A stretch of 64,000 nt of DNA, from positions 10,806,830 to 10,870,829 of the forward strand of contig JACSVZ010000022.1 of assembly GCA_014706295.1 (NCBI GenBank), read 5' to 3'. The stretch comes from Lycocorax pyrrhopterus obiensis. Taxonomy: Eukaryota > Chordata > Aves > Passeriformes > Paradisaeidae. Shown piece by piece: positions 22,285 to 34,700 of this stretch (positions within the stretch are counted from its first letter, which is position 1; every line of letters starts with the position of its first letter). The translations under genes and the position numbers were made by a program. The notes under the pieces are model-generated. The model was not told the origin of the DNA. It saw only the letters and a program-made list of their open reading frames with translations, and ran no database searches.

Positions 22285-22905
22285 CGGAGCCCCGCCGCTC
22301 CCTCCTTCTTGCACATTTTGCACTCGAGGTGCCTTCGCGCCCCCCCCGGCCGCCCCCCCCGGACTCAGGGAACGGCCCCCCAAAAGCTTTATGCACACAC
22401 ACAGCCCCCCCGCCACGGAGCTTGTCCCCCCTGCCTTCTTTTTTCCCTTTGAAAATAAGCTAAATCCAACCCCGCTCCCTGCCGGCGGGGGCTGGCGGGG
22501 GCGTCCGGCTGCTCCCGGCCCCCTCCCCACCCCGGTTTGGGGACGCCCCCATGGTTCAGATAAGCTGTGCCTGTGGCCGGCGGGGGCTCGGAAAAGGGGG
22601 TGTCCATTCCTGCCCCTCGCCTGCTCCCGGGGGGCAGCCCCAGTGCCCAGGGCAGAGGTGGGCGCCTGCCCCCCCTCGCCCCCCCCAGGGGGGTTTTTAC
22701 TCTTTGTAATGTCATTTGTCTCTCTCGTTTTGGGGAGCCCCTGCCGGGGCGATGCCCCGGGAAGTGCCTGCAGGAATGCGCCCATTTGCACTAAGCCAAA
22801 CTGCACAAAGAGGGGTCTTTTTGTTTTCCTTTACTTTTGTTTTTTTTTTTTTCTCCTTCGTGTGGTTTTTATTTTTTAAATAAAATATATGAAAATTCGT
22901 ATTTT
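22285..22905 (+). other. SLC2A4RG: SLC2A4RG 3' UTR
   Basis: C/G-rich sequence after the stop, ending in T-rich DNA just before the poly(A) signal at 22879. It is about 0.6 kb long. No other feature was seen. Confidence 0.75.
22879..22884 (+). terminator. SLC2A4RG: Poly(A) signal AATAAA of SLC2A4RG
   Basis: Canonical signal about 600 bases after the stop, preceded by a T-rich tract. A second plus-strand AATAAA at 23338 could serve as a distal alternative. Confidence 0.75.
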
Positions 22906-23860
22906 TACCTACTCCCTCCCACAGCACGAGAGCGCGCGGGCCGCGGCGCTGCGGCAGCGGGGTGCCTCCAGCCCTGGGTGGGTTTTAAGGGGTTTAATTC
23001 ACATTAAACCCCCTTTTTACCCAAAAAACCCCTTTTTCTCCTCTAAACCCTTTCTTCCCTCTCATCCTGTCATTCTCCAGCCCAGGCAGCAGCTTGGGTT
23101 TTGGCCAGGTCATGCCACCCTGCTCCTCTCTGTGCAGGGAAGGGACAGGGAAGGATGGTGGCCCTGCCACCCTCCTGCCCTGTGGGAAGGTTCTCTTTGC
23201 ATGAGGGATCCCCCCCCCATTGCAGGGTCCCCCCTTGCAGGGGGTCGGACACTGCTTTGGCCCCATGGGTCAGGCTGCTGCTGTGCCCCCACTTGTCCCC
23301 TCTGGGGATGTGATGTGTCAAATCCAAAAGAAAAAAAAATAAATATTTGGATTTTTTTTAATGATTCCTGTTCTTTAGTTACTATTAAGACAGGCAGGGT
23401 GGGCACCCTGGGCCCCTTGGCACCCCCAAACCCACTGCTGTCACCCTCCTCCTGCATCCCACATCCCCCAGGGATGGCATCACCCCGTGCATCCTCCTGG
23501 GAGTTACTTTTAAGTTCAGATAAAGACCAAAAAATAAGGAAATTGCCACCAACAGGCAGGAGGGAGGGAGGAACGAGCAACAGGTGCCTGTTTGGGATGG
23601 GGAAGGGGAAGGGGGAGGGAGCAGCACCCCCAGCCTGAGGGTGAGCAGGGCTTTCTGCTGGGAGGAGGGGAGGTTTTGAGGATTGGGGACCCCCATTCCA
23701 GCATCCAGGAGCAAGGGTGAGGTGCAGGACCCTGCAGCATCACAGGGCTGCAGCTGGATCCTCCATGTCACCCCATCCTTCCACACAGGGCAAGGAGGAA
23801 AATAATAATAATTATGTATCAAATAAAAAAGCAGACAAAACTGTAGCAGCAATTTCCCAA
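22906..23860. other. Spacer between convergent SLC2A4RG and ZBTB46 ends
   Basis: About 1 kb with no gene. It contains a 10-bp perfect hairpin (22989-23012) with flanking poly-T or poly-C, and purine-rich stretches near 23560-23660. No interspersed repeat was recognised. Confidence 0.6.
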
Positions 23861-23866
23861 TTTATT
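23861..23866 (-). terminator. ZBTB46: Distal poly(A) signal of ZBTB46
   Basis: TTTATT on the plus strand is AATAAA on the minus strand. It is the last good minus-strand signal before the convergent gene. A nearer alternative lies at 24205-24210. Which one is used cannot be read from sequence. Confidence 0.5.
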
Positions 23867-25153
23867 GAAACTGATTGATTTTTGCAGGTATGTCTAAGCT
23901 AAATCCCATCACAAAGGTTCTATCCGAGGGGCAGCCCCCGGCAGGCGAGGAACTGGGCAGCAACTAGAAAATAAAATCAGATTTACCTGAACTACATCGA
24001 CAGAAAATCAGTACAACACAGCATGTTCTCCCACTGACTTCTGGTTATGAAATCTCCTCAACCTCCCCAAAATATTAAACACATCTTCAATACAAACACA
24101 GGTTTATAATAATTAATATAAAGTCAGTATAATATAGAATATTCCCAGCAAAAAAAAAAAAAATCAACAATCTTCAAACACCATCCTTTTTGTGTTTGTT
24201 CAGCTTTATTTTTGTAGACAGGTTTAAAGCACGTTGAAAAATAAATATATATGAAAGCATACACACAGCACTCTGACTAGGGGGACTAAAAAAAAAAAAA
24301 GGCTGAAATTCAAAACACGATTCAGGATCTACAAAATCAAAGGAACCATTAATTATGGCTTTCGTAGGAGTCGCACGTGTCACAGAATGAGCGAAAATTA
24401 GATTATCTTTCAGAATATTGCAAAAAATTCCAGTTTTTGCATTGTTTTCATGGAGTTTCTTTCCTCAAGGGTGATGTGCAAAAGGGGGAGCTTTGAGGGG
24501 AGGGTGCTCAGGGTCAGTCCCAAAACACACCCACCCACCCCACAGCCACAGCTTTGTTTCGGGGAAGCAGAGTGTTCAAAGGCAGGAGTGGGGAGAGGAA
24601 ACAAAAGGGGAAGTAACGCTGGAGTGGGTTTCCTTCCGGACAAAAAATACTCGTTTTGTTATCCAAAAAACTGGTTTTTGATTAAAGAAAAAAAAAAAAA
24701 GAAAAGGGAAAGGACAATCACTTGGCAAACCTTCATTAGGTAAGTCCCCTCTGCCTCCCCGCAAAGCCGCTCCGCAGCTGTGAGGCTTTGGGGTGACCTT
24801 AAAACCCACAAAACTGGGGAGTGCATGATTTTAAGAATATTTTTGGAAATCCCAAATCGACACAAGGACCTCGTTTGTCTCCATCCTTTAAGATGTTCTC
24901 CAAGTCCATGGATCCCTGGGATGTTTTCCAGAGGGCACAGACAGGACGATGCCCTCTGCCCCATTCCGCACCGTGGCCAAAATGCTCTCTACTCCTGGCA
25001 CTCAGATTTAAAATAAAAAATGAGGGTAATCAAGGAATTCAAGGAGGAACATTTACATGTACAAATGCTTTAAAAAAATGAGTTGCAAGTTCTCGAGACG
25101 GAGTATATCCATATTTTACCTCTAAGGGAGTTAATTGTTTTGGAGCTAAGTCT

Positions 25154-25186
25154 GTATATATATACACACACATATATATATATATG
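25154..25186. repeat. (TA)n(CA)n(TA)n microsatellite
   Basis: A run of TATATATA, then CACACACA, then TATATATATATA lies within the ZBTB46 3' UTR. It could be polymorphic. Confidence 0.85.
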
Positions 25187-28100
25187 TAGAAAAAATTAAA
25201 AAAAGGGAACCTCAGTGAAGTATACAAAGCCCTGAAGGGAAATACAAAGACGAGATGCAGAACAGGCAGAATTAGTGGGGTTTTGTTTAAATCTCCAAGA
25301 GCAGAAGTTTGCATAGGCAGTAGATCCGAGAGAACCCAGAGAGAAGCTGGAGGGATGCGATCACCTGGAGTGACTGATGAAGTTTATAAAGTTTCAGCAT
25401 AAAAAACGCGCCCAAATTCCTTTTTTTCAAACCCAAGTCGGAGCATGGAAGGTTAAAGATGAATCCCTGCATTTCCAACTCTGCACACCTCCATCAGAAC
25501 AAAGCACTTCAATAGACATCAGGTGTTAGAAGGGTTTTATTTGGTACATGGTGTGTTAGTGGGACAGAAGCACGTGCAAGGTTATAACATGGGAAAGTTA
25601 GTTTTTATGTGGATTTTCCATTTTTCTCTCCTTTTTTTGTTTTTGCTTTATTTTTTGCATCCTCAGCTCAAAGAGCCTCAAAGTGGCATAATTAGGAAAC
25701 ACTCCTGAGCACTGCCCGGCTCTCTGCTCACCCTTAAAAATAAGGAAAGAATAGAATATTTCCAAGGGAATTGTGAAGAAAGCTCAGCACTCCGTAACTC
25801 TGATGACAAAATTGAGTTACCCAAGGGCAGGGAGGAAGAGGAGGGCTTGGCCCACAGCTGGTCCTCCTCAGAAGGTGGACGCACACACCGGCATCGGAGG
25901 GGATGGGCCATTGGAATGTCACACAAACCCGGGGGTTTGAGCTGTGTGGGTTTTAAAATTCTCTTTTAAATAGATTTTTACATATAAAAAGCAAAGCTAC
26001 AGATAAATCTTTAAGTACTGTATGTATTTGTCTACACGCAACAGGTGAGGCTGCACGTTCAGGACCTCAGGCACCCCCACCCCTTCCATATTTACAGGGT
26101 AAATGACAATAAATACAGAGCCTACACTCTGGGGGAGCCAAAACTGGGGTAAAGAAACAGCCTCCTCATTCTGGGACCCCCCAAAACCACTGGAAAAGAG
26201 TATATAAATGTCCAATTGTGACTTACTGGATGGGTTGTTACAGCTTTTTAAATAGGGGAGGAGAAGGAAAAGAAGCTGAAACGCAAAATGAGATTTTTAC
26301 AAGAAAAATGTTCCTGCATGACCCACGCTGCTCTTCTCATATTTAAGGAAGAGGGTTATCCATGCTCACTGCCTAAAGCAAAAAGCCCCCTAACTCCTCT
26401 AGTCCAAAGGGCAGCAGCAGCAGTGCTGGTGTGGCCCCAGACAGCCACACAGAGGATTTTAGGAAAGACCTGTGTTCCCACATCACTGAGCACTCCCAAA
26501 CAGACGGGGCAGGAGCCTGGAGGCTCCCGATGGAAGCAACGGTGAACCAGGACGATGGATGCAGAGAGAAGGTGGTGAATGTCTGCAAGGAACTGAGGAG
26601 CAGAGAAAGGGAGTGAAGGCCATAAACCCAGGATGCAACTGGAAAGGGGGAACAAAGAGAGAACCAGCTCCTGCAGGTGCCAGGATTGAGGCTCCCACCG
26701 CACTCCACGAAATCCCAGCACCGAGTGGCTTAAATCCTTTCAGATTATTTGCTTTACGGGGGTTTATTGTACAATATACTTTTAATTCCTTTGCTGGGTG
26801 GAACCACGCTTTTCCTCACGGACCACCAGGCCTGCAGGAAGGAAAATAGCACCTTGAGTCATTTGGCTTCTGGCAAGGGTTGTCTTTCGTGGCAGGTTTC
26901 AAGGTACCACAGTCACAGACATCGTAGAAAATTGCTCGATGGGAAGGAAGGAGTGAGGTCTTCAGCTTTTTTTTTTTTTAATTTAAAAAAGCACCAGAAG
27001 CAAAGAGGTGAAGGTAGAACAAGCTGTTTCTCAGGAACAAGACAATTCCAACACACGCTGTTGCTGTTGTTATTTAGGTGTAGCTGGAAGAAGGCAACAG
27101 TGGCTGATATGAACAGGGAGAATCCAACTACCTGGCGCAGCCCCACAGAGTCTGAGGAGATGCTGGGAGAGAAACCTGGTTCTTATTTAAAGAAAAAATG
27201 GTTTATTTGAAAATTTACACAGAACCAGTGCAGCTAAATCTGAAGGTTTTTGTCGTGAATAAAGCAGGTGTTAGACCTACCAGTGATCAGTGAGAATGCA
27301 GAGATTAGCAAGGAAGAACAAGGTACCCAGGTGAAATCCTGGCCCCACCAAAGTCCATGGGACGGGAGCAGCAAGATTCCACCCTGCTGGGATCTCCTCA
27401 CCTCGGCTTCTCGCCTTTCCCAGCTCATCCTGCACTTCGCCGAATGCCTCGGTTTTGCTACAGTTTGCATATATTTGTGAAAAAGGCAGCTGAGCAAAGG
27501 GAGAAAAGTGAAGATATTTGTGGAGAAGAATGACAGGTACAGAACTACCTGTGTCCTCTAGAGCAAAAGGTGCTTCCAGAAGCACCAACACGCGTTTCGG
27601 TGCCTGTGGATGACCAAGGCTGGAAGACAGGACATCAGTAAGATGCCAGTAGGTCCAAGAAAAGTCACAATCTGTCTTTGATGGTGATTCTTTTGGAAGC
27701 TAAGAATCCAAGAGAAGTATTCATAAGGCTGTAATCTGACTTGCCTTTTGATCTATTTGGCTCCATAAAAAAGAATTAAAACTCTTTAAATAACTTTGCA
27801 AAAGGCCTGTATCATCAGGGGAAGCCCTCCAACACATCCATCCATCTGCTTTCACAACCTTAGCTTGGAATTCCACTGCTGCTGGGATTTTAGCACAGAC
27901 AAGGTGTTAAACCCCAACTGACCAACCAACCTGCTTTGGACACAAAGACCTCCCTGGTGCTCGGTTCGGAGTGGGAAGGGGAGGAGGATTCATGCTTCAC
28001 CAGCCTCCCCACACCTGCAGAGACTCCACCTCCCTCTGGCTGGCTTGGCCGGAGGGGTGGCCGTGGGCAGGGGGTCACAGGGGGAAAAGGGAAAGGGAAA

Positions 28101-28325
28101 AGGGGGAAGGCGAAGTCAGTCGTGCCGCTGGAAGCGACACTGCTAAGACAGTGTCTGAGTGGAACAGAGAAGGACTCGTTTAGAAAACACAAGAGTTATT
28201 TTGCACACATGGACGACAACAAGGCTACTTAGTTTTTCCAACATACTCCTTCCTCCCCACCCTCCCTCCCCCTACAAACAACAGAGCGAAACAAAAAAAA
28301 AAAAACCCCAACAAAAAAATAATCC

Positions 28326-28712
28326 CTAAGAAATCCAGGTAAAATCCTTGTCGTTCTCCCCAGAGTTGTCCTGCTCCTGTGGGGAGTCGACATCTTTGTC
28401 ATCATCTAAAATCACATCATCCTGTGACATGCCCACGTCATCCTTCCACTTGATGTCGTCCTCGTCTCCCATCTCCTCGTCTCCTTCCACTTTGATGTCG
28501 TCGGGGTCTTCCATGTACTGCCCTTCCCCGGGGTAACACTCGTCTGGGGACCCTTCTCCCCCGTTGTGGTCCAGGTGCCCGGCGATGCCGCGGCCGGAGC
28601 AGTCGGCACAGACGCCGTGGCGGCGCGAGCCGTGCTTGATCCCCACGCTGGCCGCCGACATGAACACCCGGTTGCAAACCTTGCAGACGTATTTTTTATC
28701 TTTGCTGTGGAC
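28326..28712 (-). CDS. ZBTB46: ZBTB46 terminal coding exon
   Basis: Begins [13 protein letters not shown], continuing finger 2 into an atypical Cys/His region ([12 protein letters not shown]). It then turns strongly acidic and ends at a TAG stop. The GC-rich 5' half stands out against AT-rich flanks. Confidence 0.95.
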   Translation of the reverse strand, partial: VHSKDKKYVCKVCNRVFMSAASVGIKHGSRRHGVCADCSGRGIAGHLDHNGGEGSPDECYPGEGQYMEDPDDIKVEGDEEMGDEDDIKWKDDVGMSQDDVILDDDKDVDSPQEQDNSGENDKDFTWIS

Positions 28713-31700
28713 CTGGAAAAGAAGAAAGATCACAGAGGTGAATGCCAGTGGAGATGGAATGAGAGCTGTTCTCATGTCCTTGCAAAGGCAAATCCACAAC
28801 TGCAGCCTGAGATCACAACTGGCTTCCACCATGAACTCAAACCCCCCACGATTAATTCAACCCAGCAATGATGACACAATGGAAAATCCTTTGGGATTGC
28901 CTGTTCATCATCACACTCATAGTTCTGAGAGGAACTTTCATCACAATTTTTTTTCTTCCTTTTTCTCTCTGTTTTTCTGGGGTGCAACAGCTGTATCACA
29001 CCCACCACCAAGAGGAAAATGTTAAAAAGAAAAAAAAAAGCAATCCACAAGCACCAGTTCTGTGCAGACCAGAGAAGAACAACCCCAATCAAACCAGTGT
29101 TAATCATGGTGATACAGAGGTCTCTCTCCTGGATCCCACTGCTGTCCAGAACCAAAGAACAGGAGCACTGGGAATGCCTCCTGTATCTCCCAAAAAATGC
29201 ATCTGACTGCACTTCTCACCTTATTTCTGACTACTTTGGTTTGACACAAATGTTTCTCCTCCATAACTCATCCTGCAAGAATCCTGGGCATGTGGAGCTA
29301 TCACAGAATACGTGGCCAGTACGGCAAGCAAGGAAAATGCTCTGCAGGATACAAGAATTCACTTCCAGAGTCAAACTGCACTATTCAATGAGCAAAATTA
29401 CACACTTTGAGAAGCACAAAACACCTGATTAAAGGTGAAATCTGTCCCTGGCCACTTTTGCCCTGCATGGAAGGCAAGCAGCTTGTTAAACCACTCAGCT
29501 GCTCCTCTGCCAAAGGAAATCAGAGCAGTGAGAATTCCCAAACTCCACCACAAGGAGCCTCATGAGGTACTTTCACTTACACATATATATCTACATGTAA
29601 AATGCATATTGATTTTATTTATATGTAGTAAAGTTCAGCTGGAAGAGACCCATGACAATCTTCTGGTCCAACTGCCTGACTGCTTCAGGGCTGCCCAATA
29701 CTTATTATAAATGTGTATCTTTCTTTTCTATATTTTTTTTTCTTTATTCTTTTATATGTTAACACCACACGGGGACAGCACAGGCACTTGATGCCCTGTG
29801 TCTGCCACTGAGCCTCAGGAGAGACTTCAGGAAGTGGTGTAGAAGCACACAAGGATCCAGTGCCCGTGGTTTGGGGTTGCTCTGAGCAGCCCAGCAGCCA
29901 CCAGAGCCTTGGGTACATATCACCAGTCCCTAATCCTTTTTAACTCGTTTCTTCTTTTCATGCTCACAACAGCCTGTGGGAAAGGTTTTGCTGATTAAAG
30001 TCCTTCTTTTTATTTTAAAGCAGCTGCCTGGATGCCTGCTCCCTGCTCCTGCCTCAGCATGGGATCACCAGCTCTCACCACCTGATTCTCCACAACCCTG
30101 CGCTCCGGAATACTCAGCTGAGCTAAAGCTCTTTGGGAAGAGGACAAATTGACCCATTGTAGCCCCTCAGCCCTCCCTACTGCAGGACACTGGCTCAGGC
30201 TCTGTGTTGCACCAGTCCCAGCCGTGTTCAAAGCCTGTGAGTGCCTCTGATGTGCTCTGGCTGCAGGTTCCCCTGCTCCGAGCCAGTCCCCACGACATTC
30301 TTCTACTGCATCAAGCAAAGGCATTACATTTTATTACTTTTTTTAAAGCAGTTGGACAGGGCTGCTCAGAGTCATCCAGCAGGATCTATAGGTATCACTC
30401 ACTTTCAACTCGTACAAGAATGATTTTCAGGCATCAAAAGCTGAATAGGAGAACAGAAGGTGGTCAGGGGTGCAGAATAAGGGCTAAAAGAGCCATATAA
30501 AAAAGAAATTATAAAACAAGTACTAAACCAATTTGTAATTATCACAGAATGGTTTGGGTTGGAAGGGACCTTAAAGCTGATCTAGTTCTGACCTCCTGCC
30601 ATGGGCAGGAACACCTTCCACTAGAGCAGGCTGCACATCTGTTAAAAAACTGATCACCTCTCTCCCTCTTTTCCAACGCTGACAGTTCAGTGAGCAGGTT
30701 CAAAGTGAGCCACATCCCTGGATGCAACTGAACAGAAATTAATCTTATTCCCTTTACTGCCAAATTAGTATTAAACACAGAAACAGCATTTGGCCCTCAG
30801 TATTGTAGAGTGCCATTAGAAAGATGATAGGCTAACTGATTAAATGCCAATATCCCAATGAAGAAAAGGGGAAATATGCTGACAACATCCTAAATTTATG
30901 AAAAAAATATTTTAAAAAGAGGAAGGTCTCAGAAATAAAACGCTGGAGGTAACCAGCTGGCACGACTGGGTGTTCCCTGCTGCAAAACCAGTAACAGATC
31001 TCGAAACTCGTGCGCTTGCAGCAGGACTGAGCTCACATTGGGATCGGCCTCCCCAGCTCCAGCGCCCCAAGGAAATAAGGAAGGGACATCTCAGGCAGCA
31101 GGCAGTGCCCAAGCAGATGGCTGGGGACTCATCTGAATGGAGATGGGAGCAGGGAAGGAAGGGAAGGAGATGGTGGGGGTTTGGGCACTGTGGAAATTGT
31201 CACACAGGGCTCCAGGATCCCGGTGTGGGATCCGGGGCATTGCCGGTGGTGAGCTGGGCCTGCTGCTGGAATCATTGCCTAGAAACTATCTGCTCTGCCA
31301 CAGTACCACCTCTACACCAAGCTTTGAGAACCTCTTTAGGATGGCAAGTGACCTCCACCCTGAAAAGAAAAATAATCAAAGTTTGGCTTAAAATGTTGTT
31401 TCTGGAGAAGCTGTGAAGAGCCAGACAGCAGCAGCAGCCTTGCAGTCAGAGCTGAGCAGCCTCTTTAATAAGGTGTAACAGTATTTTTGATAACTAAGCA
31501 CGGCCAGACCAGTGTAGCTTTGCCTCAAGTTCTTGCTGAGCAATGTATTTTAAAGCTTTCTGCACCAAGTCATAGAATTACAGGATTGTTAAGATTGGGA
31601 AAGGCCTCTAAGATCAAGTCCAACTGTTTCCCCAGCACTGCCAAGCCCACCACTAAATCATGTCCCCAAAAGCCACATTTACAGGTTTGTGAAACCCCTC

Positions 31701-34700
31701 CAGGGATGGTGACTCCACTATTGCCCTGGGCAGCCTGTGCCAGGGCTGAACAACCCTTGCAGGGAAGAATTTTTTGCTAATATCCAACCTAAACCCTGGA
31801 AAGCCTCTAGCTGAGCTTGGAGAGCAGCAGGAGGATGAACAGGCAGCCAGCCACAAGGTCTTGGAAAAGCAGGGAAAAAAGATATAGGAGAAGCCTTCAG
31901 ATGAGCCCTGTGTGGCAAACAAAATCCAGACTTAAACGAGGTGAAGCTCCTGCTCTCTTTACTCAGAACAAAAGGGCTGAGTCCCCAGCACTGCCCTTAC
32001 CAAGGTGTGGCGCTTCATGTGCTCCCGGCGGGTGAACTTCTTCCCACAGATCTCGCAGGGATAGGGCCTCTCTCCCGTGTGGGATCGCATGTGTCTCTTC
32101 AGGATGCACTGGTGCATGGCTGAAAAGCTGCAGTACGGGCACTTGAACTTCTTCCTGATGACTGTGAACTCGTTGACTGCAAGAGAGAAAGCAGAACACG
32201 CAGATTAATCTCAGAACGTCTCAAAACAGTCTTCTCGTTGACTATTTCACTATTAAATCAGTTCACTGTGAAATCACACCCTCACCCCTTAACCAGCTAC
32301 ACATTTTTAATCCTTTTACTGTATTACTGCCCATATATTATTAAAGCTAAGAAGTTGAGTACCTCCATCAGAGTAGCTTTTGAACAAGTTGACACACAAG
32401 CATTTAGCAACAGCCTGTTACAGACATCGCTTGCTAAAGGGAAAATGAAGAGGGCTGTCAACCTGCTAGAGTTCTGATTTATTATAAGGGATTATCTGAA
32501 ATATCAATATCTAAAATGCTAACAGTACTACTTGTGGAAGAAGCAGGGAGCCAGGAACAGAAGTCCACGAAGGCGGCACCCCAACAGTGCCAGTGCTCTT
32601 TATGGGGTGATGCGAGAACATCATCACACACCCCAGGAGCGTTTTGGTGAAGGAGCAGAGACCGAGGATGACCCAGAGGAAACAGGACAGTTACAACCTT
32701 CTCTACATTATTCAGTGACACAGGGACAGTGCCACACACAAAATACAGCAGTGAAAACAGAGTATTTGCTGCTCACTGAGGGCACCACCCACCCACGACA
32801 AGTTTGAAAGTGACTGTCCACAGTGGAGATCCTCTTGTTTCTCCTTCATTCTATTGCTGCCCATTAGTGTGTTAATTTTCACCCACTTTTCTCCTAATTA
32901 TTGCTATTTCTTAGAGCAATATATTTACATAACAAGGAGGGGGAAAAAAGAAAGCAAGTTCTGGTTAATCACCGTAACTTATGTGTATGTAAATGGCTCC
33001 TGGTAAAGGAAACAGTCCATGGAGGAGAGCTGGGGGAACAGGGGAATGCCAGACCTATTCCCTAGCTCCTAACAGACCCAGAACTCGGCAATAGTTTTAG
33101 AAGTTTAATGAAACATTACAAATATAATATATATAATAAATGCAATATATAATATAAATGCCCTACTAGGTGTGTGCACAGTCCACACCCTGAGTATGCC
33201 ACAGGTAATGCCCTGGAATTACACTGTACACTGAAAAATGGTCTTTTTAAAGAAAATTGGTAAGCCCACATACTCAGTGCCATTTCATGCCAAATTTGTG
33301 GGCTGGTTTTTTTTTTTTTTTCCCTTCTGCTTTTAAAATTGACTTTGTCTTGTATATCAATACAGGTGAAACAACATGAAAAGTAACTACATTTGTCACT
33401 CATGTAGAAGTGCAAACCAGCTGGCACTACTAAGAGACACCTTTAAATAAGGTAACACCCTCCTGGGTAATCAGAACAAACATTTCAACACCAGCTCATC
33501 TTAGAAAATGAATTTTAAGTAGTTTTCTATTGTTCTAATACACACTAAAAGCATGACTCAAGATCTTAAAAGCTGCTGAGATATAAAGTTTATCTTAGCA
33601 TTTGTTTTGACTACTCAGAATTAAAACACATCCTCCACACAGATAACGTTGTGGAAGAAAAACTTCCTTTGATTATCTAATCAAATCTTCCTTTGATTAT
33701 CAGTTTGCCTTGGATCTAATACTCCATTAGATTGGACCTGTGGTGGTCCAGCCCACAGCTGCTTTTTTTGGGTAGCTTGGTGTTTTTTCAGCCCATTTGT
33801 AAAGCTGTCAAGAGAATTTCCCAGCCCACAGGGAAAAAGCCCCAAACACCTACTCCCTTGGGCCATGGCTGCCACACAGACACCAGGGAAAGCCAATGGT
33901 AAGGAATATTTTATTCACCTGCCAGCAAAGCTCACCCACTGCAATGGGGCAGTGAGAAATGACTCTGCACTGCTTTGGGAACCTCCTGGAGGAGATGCCT
34001 GAGCACAGCCTGATGCCCAGAGCTTTGTGCAAGCTCCACTTGTAACATCTTTCTTTTTTTTTTTAACCATTAGAATATGAAAATTCTTTGTCTTTTATAT
34101 TACAGGAAAATACTTTTTTTCCTTTATTTTCTCCTAAGGTTTGAGACTCCCTCATCTATACACTCAGAGGCAAGGAGCCCACGTTCTCCTACAGCAGGTA
34201 GCAATTTCATGATACAAAGCTATTTATTGTAAGTACATTTCCAGTTGATTTTGTAAGCACTCGATTTTGGTGACAGGCCACACACACACTTGTAACAACC
34301 TCATCACTAAGGAGTGCAGACAAGGTGAGCAAGCTGTAATCTGGGCACGGGGAGTCAAGAGGGGACACGAACCCTCCTTCCTCCAGCGCTGCTCCACACA
34401 CAGAGCCACTGGAAAACACTGACTGGAGATCCTGACAGCAACCAGATCCTGGGATCATGAAGAAGAAGTGCTTTAAGGACAGAAAACCACTAAATCCCTT
34501 ATTCCTACATCGCCGGGTTGTACCTGATCCTGCTGCTCCCTCAGTGACCCGGTGCCTGCTCCCGTTTCCTGCCCATGTCTCTCCCTTCCCTTCAGGGCTG
34601 AGCTGCTGCAAAGCTGAAAAGGCAACAGCCAACGTTGGGTGCATGACCTGCACCCCCAGCACGCTCCTCCCCAGCCACCTGCTTCCAACACATCCATGGA

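Larger units (their letters stand above)
23861..28325 (-). other. ZBTB46: ZBTB46 3' UTR
   Basis: About 4.1-4.5 kb of AT-rich sequence after the stop at 28326, with several A/T homopolymers and a TA/CA microsatellite. No CR1 copy interrupts it. A short stretch at 27329-27365 (GTGAAATCCTGGCCCCACCA) resembles an old reptile-wide repeat, but only weakly. No coding exon was found. Confidence 0.6.
28713..32000 (-). other. ZBTB46 intron 3
   Basis: Contains three CR1 tail fragments (annotated separately). No further exon was seen; frames without CR1 similarity are short. Confidence 0.6.

Noticed and set aside
21146..22402. Long minus-strand open frame of 418 codons across SLC2A4RG exons 5-8
   Set aside because: It follows from the purine-rich repeat of intron 4 and the antisense of GC-rich exons. 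The N-terminal half is antisense to real coding exons, and the rest is Pro/Ile/Leu repeats with no domain.
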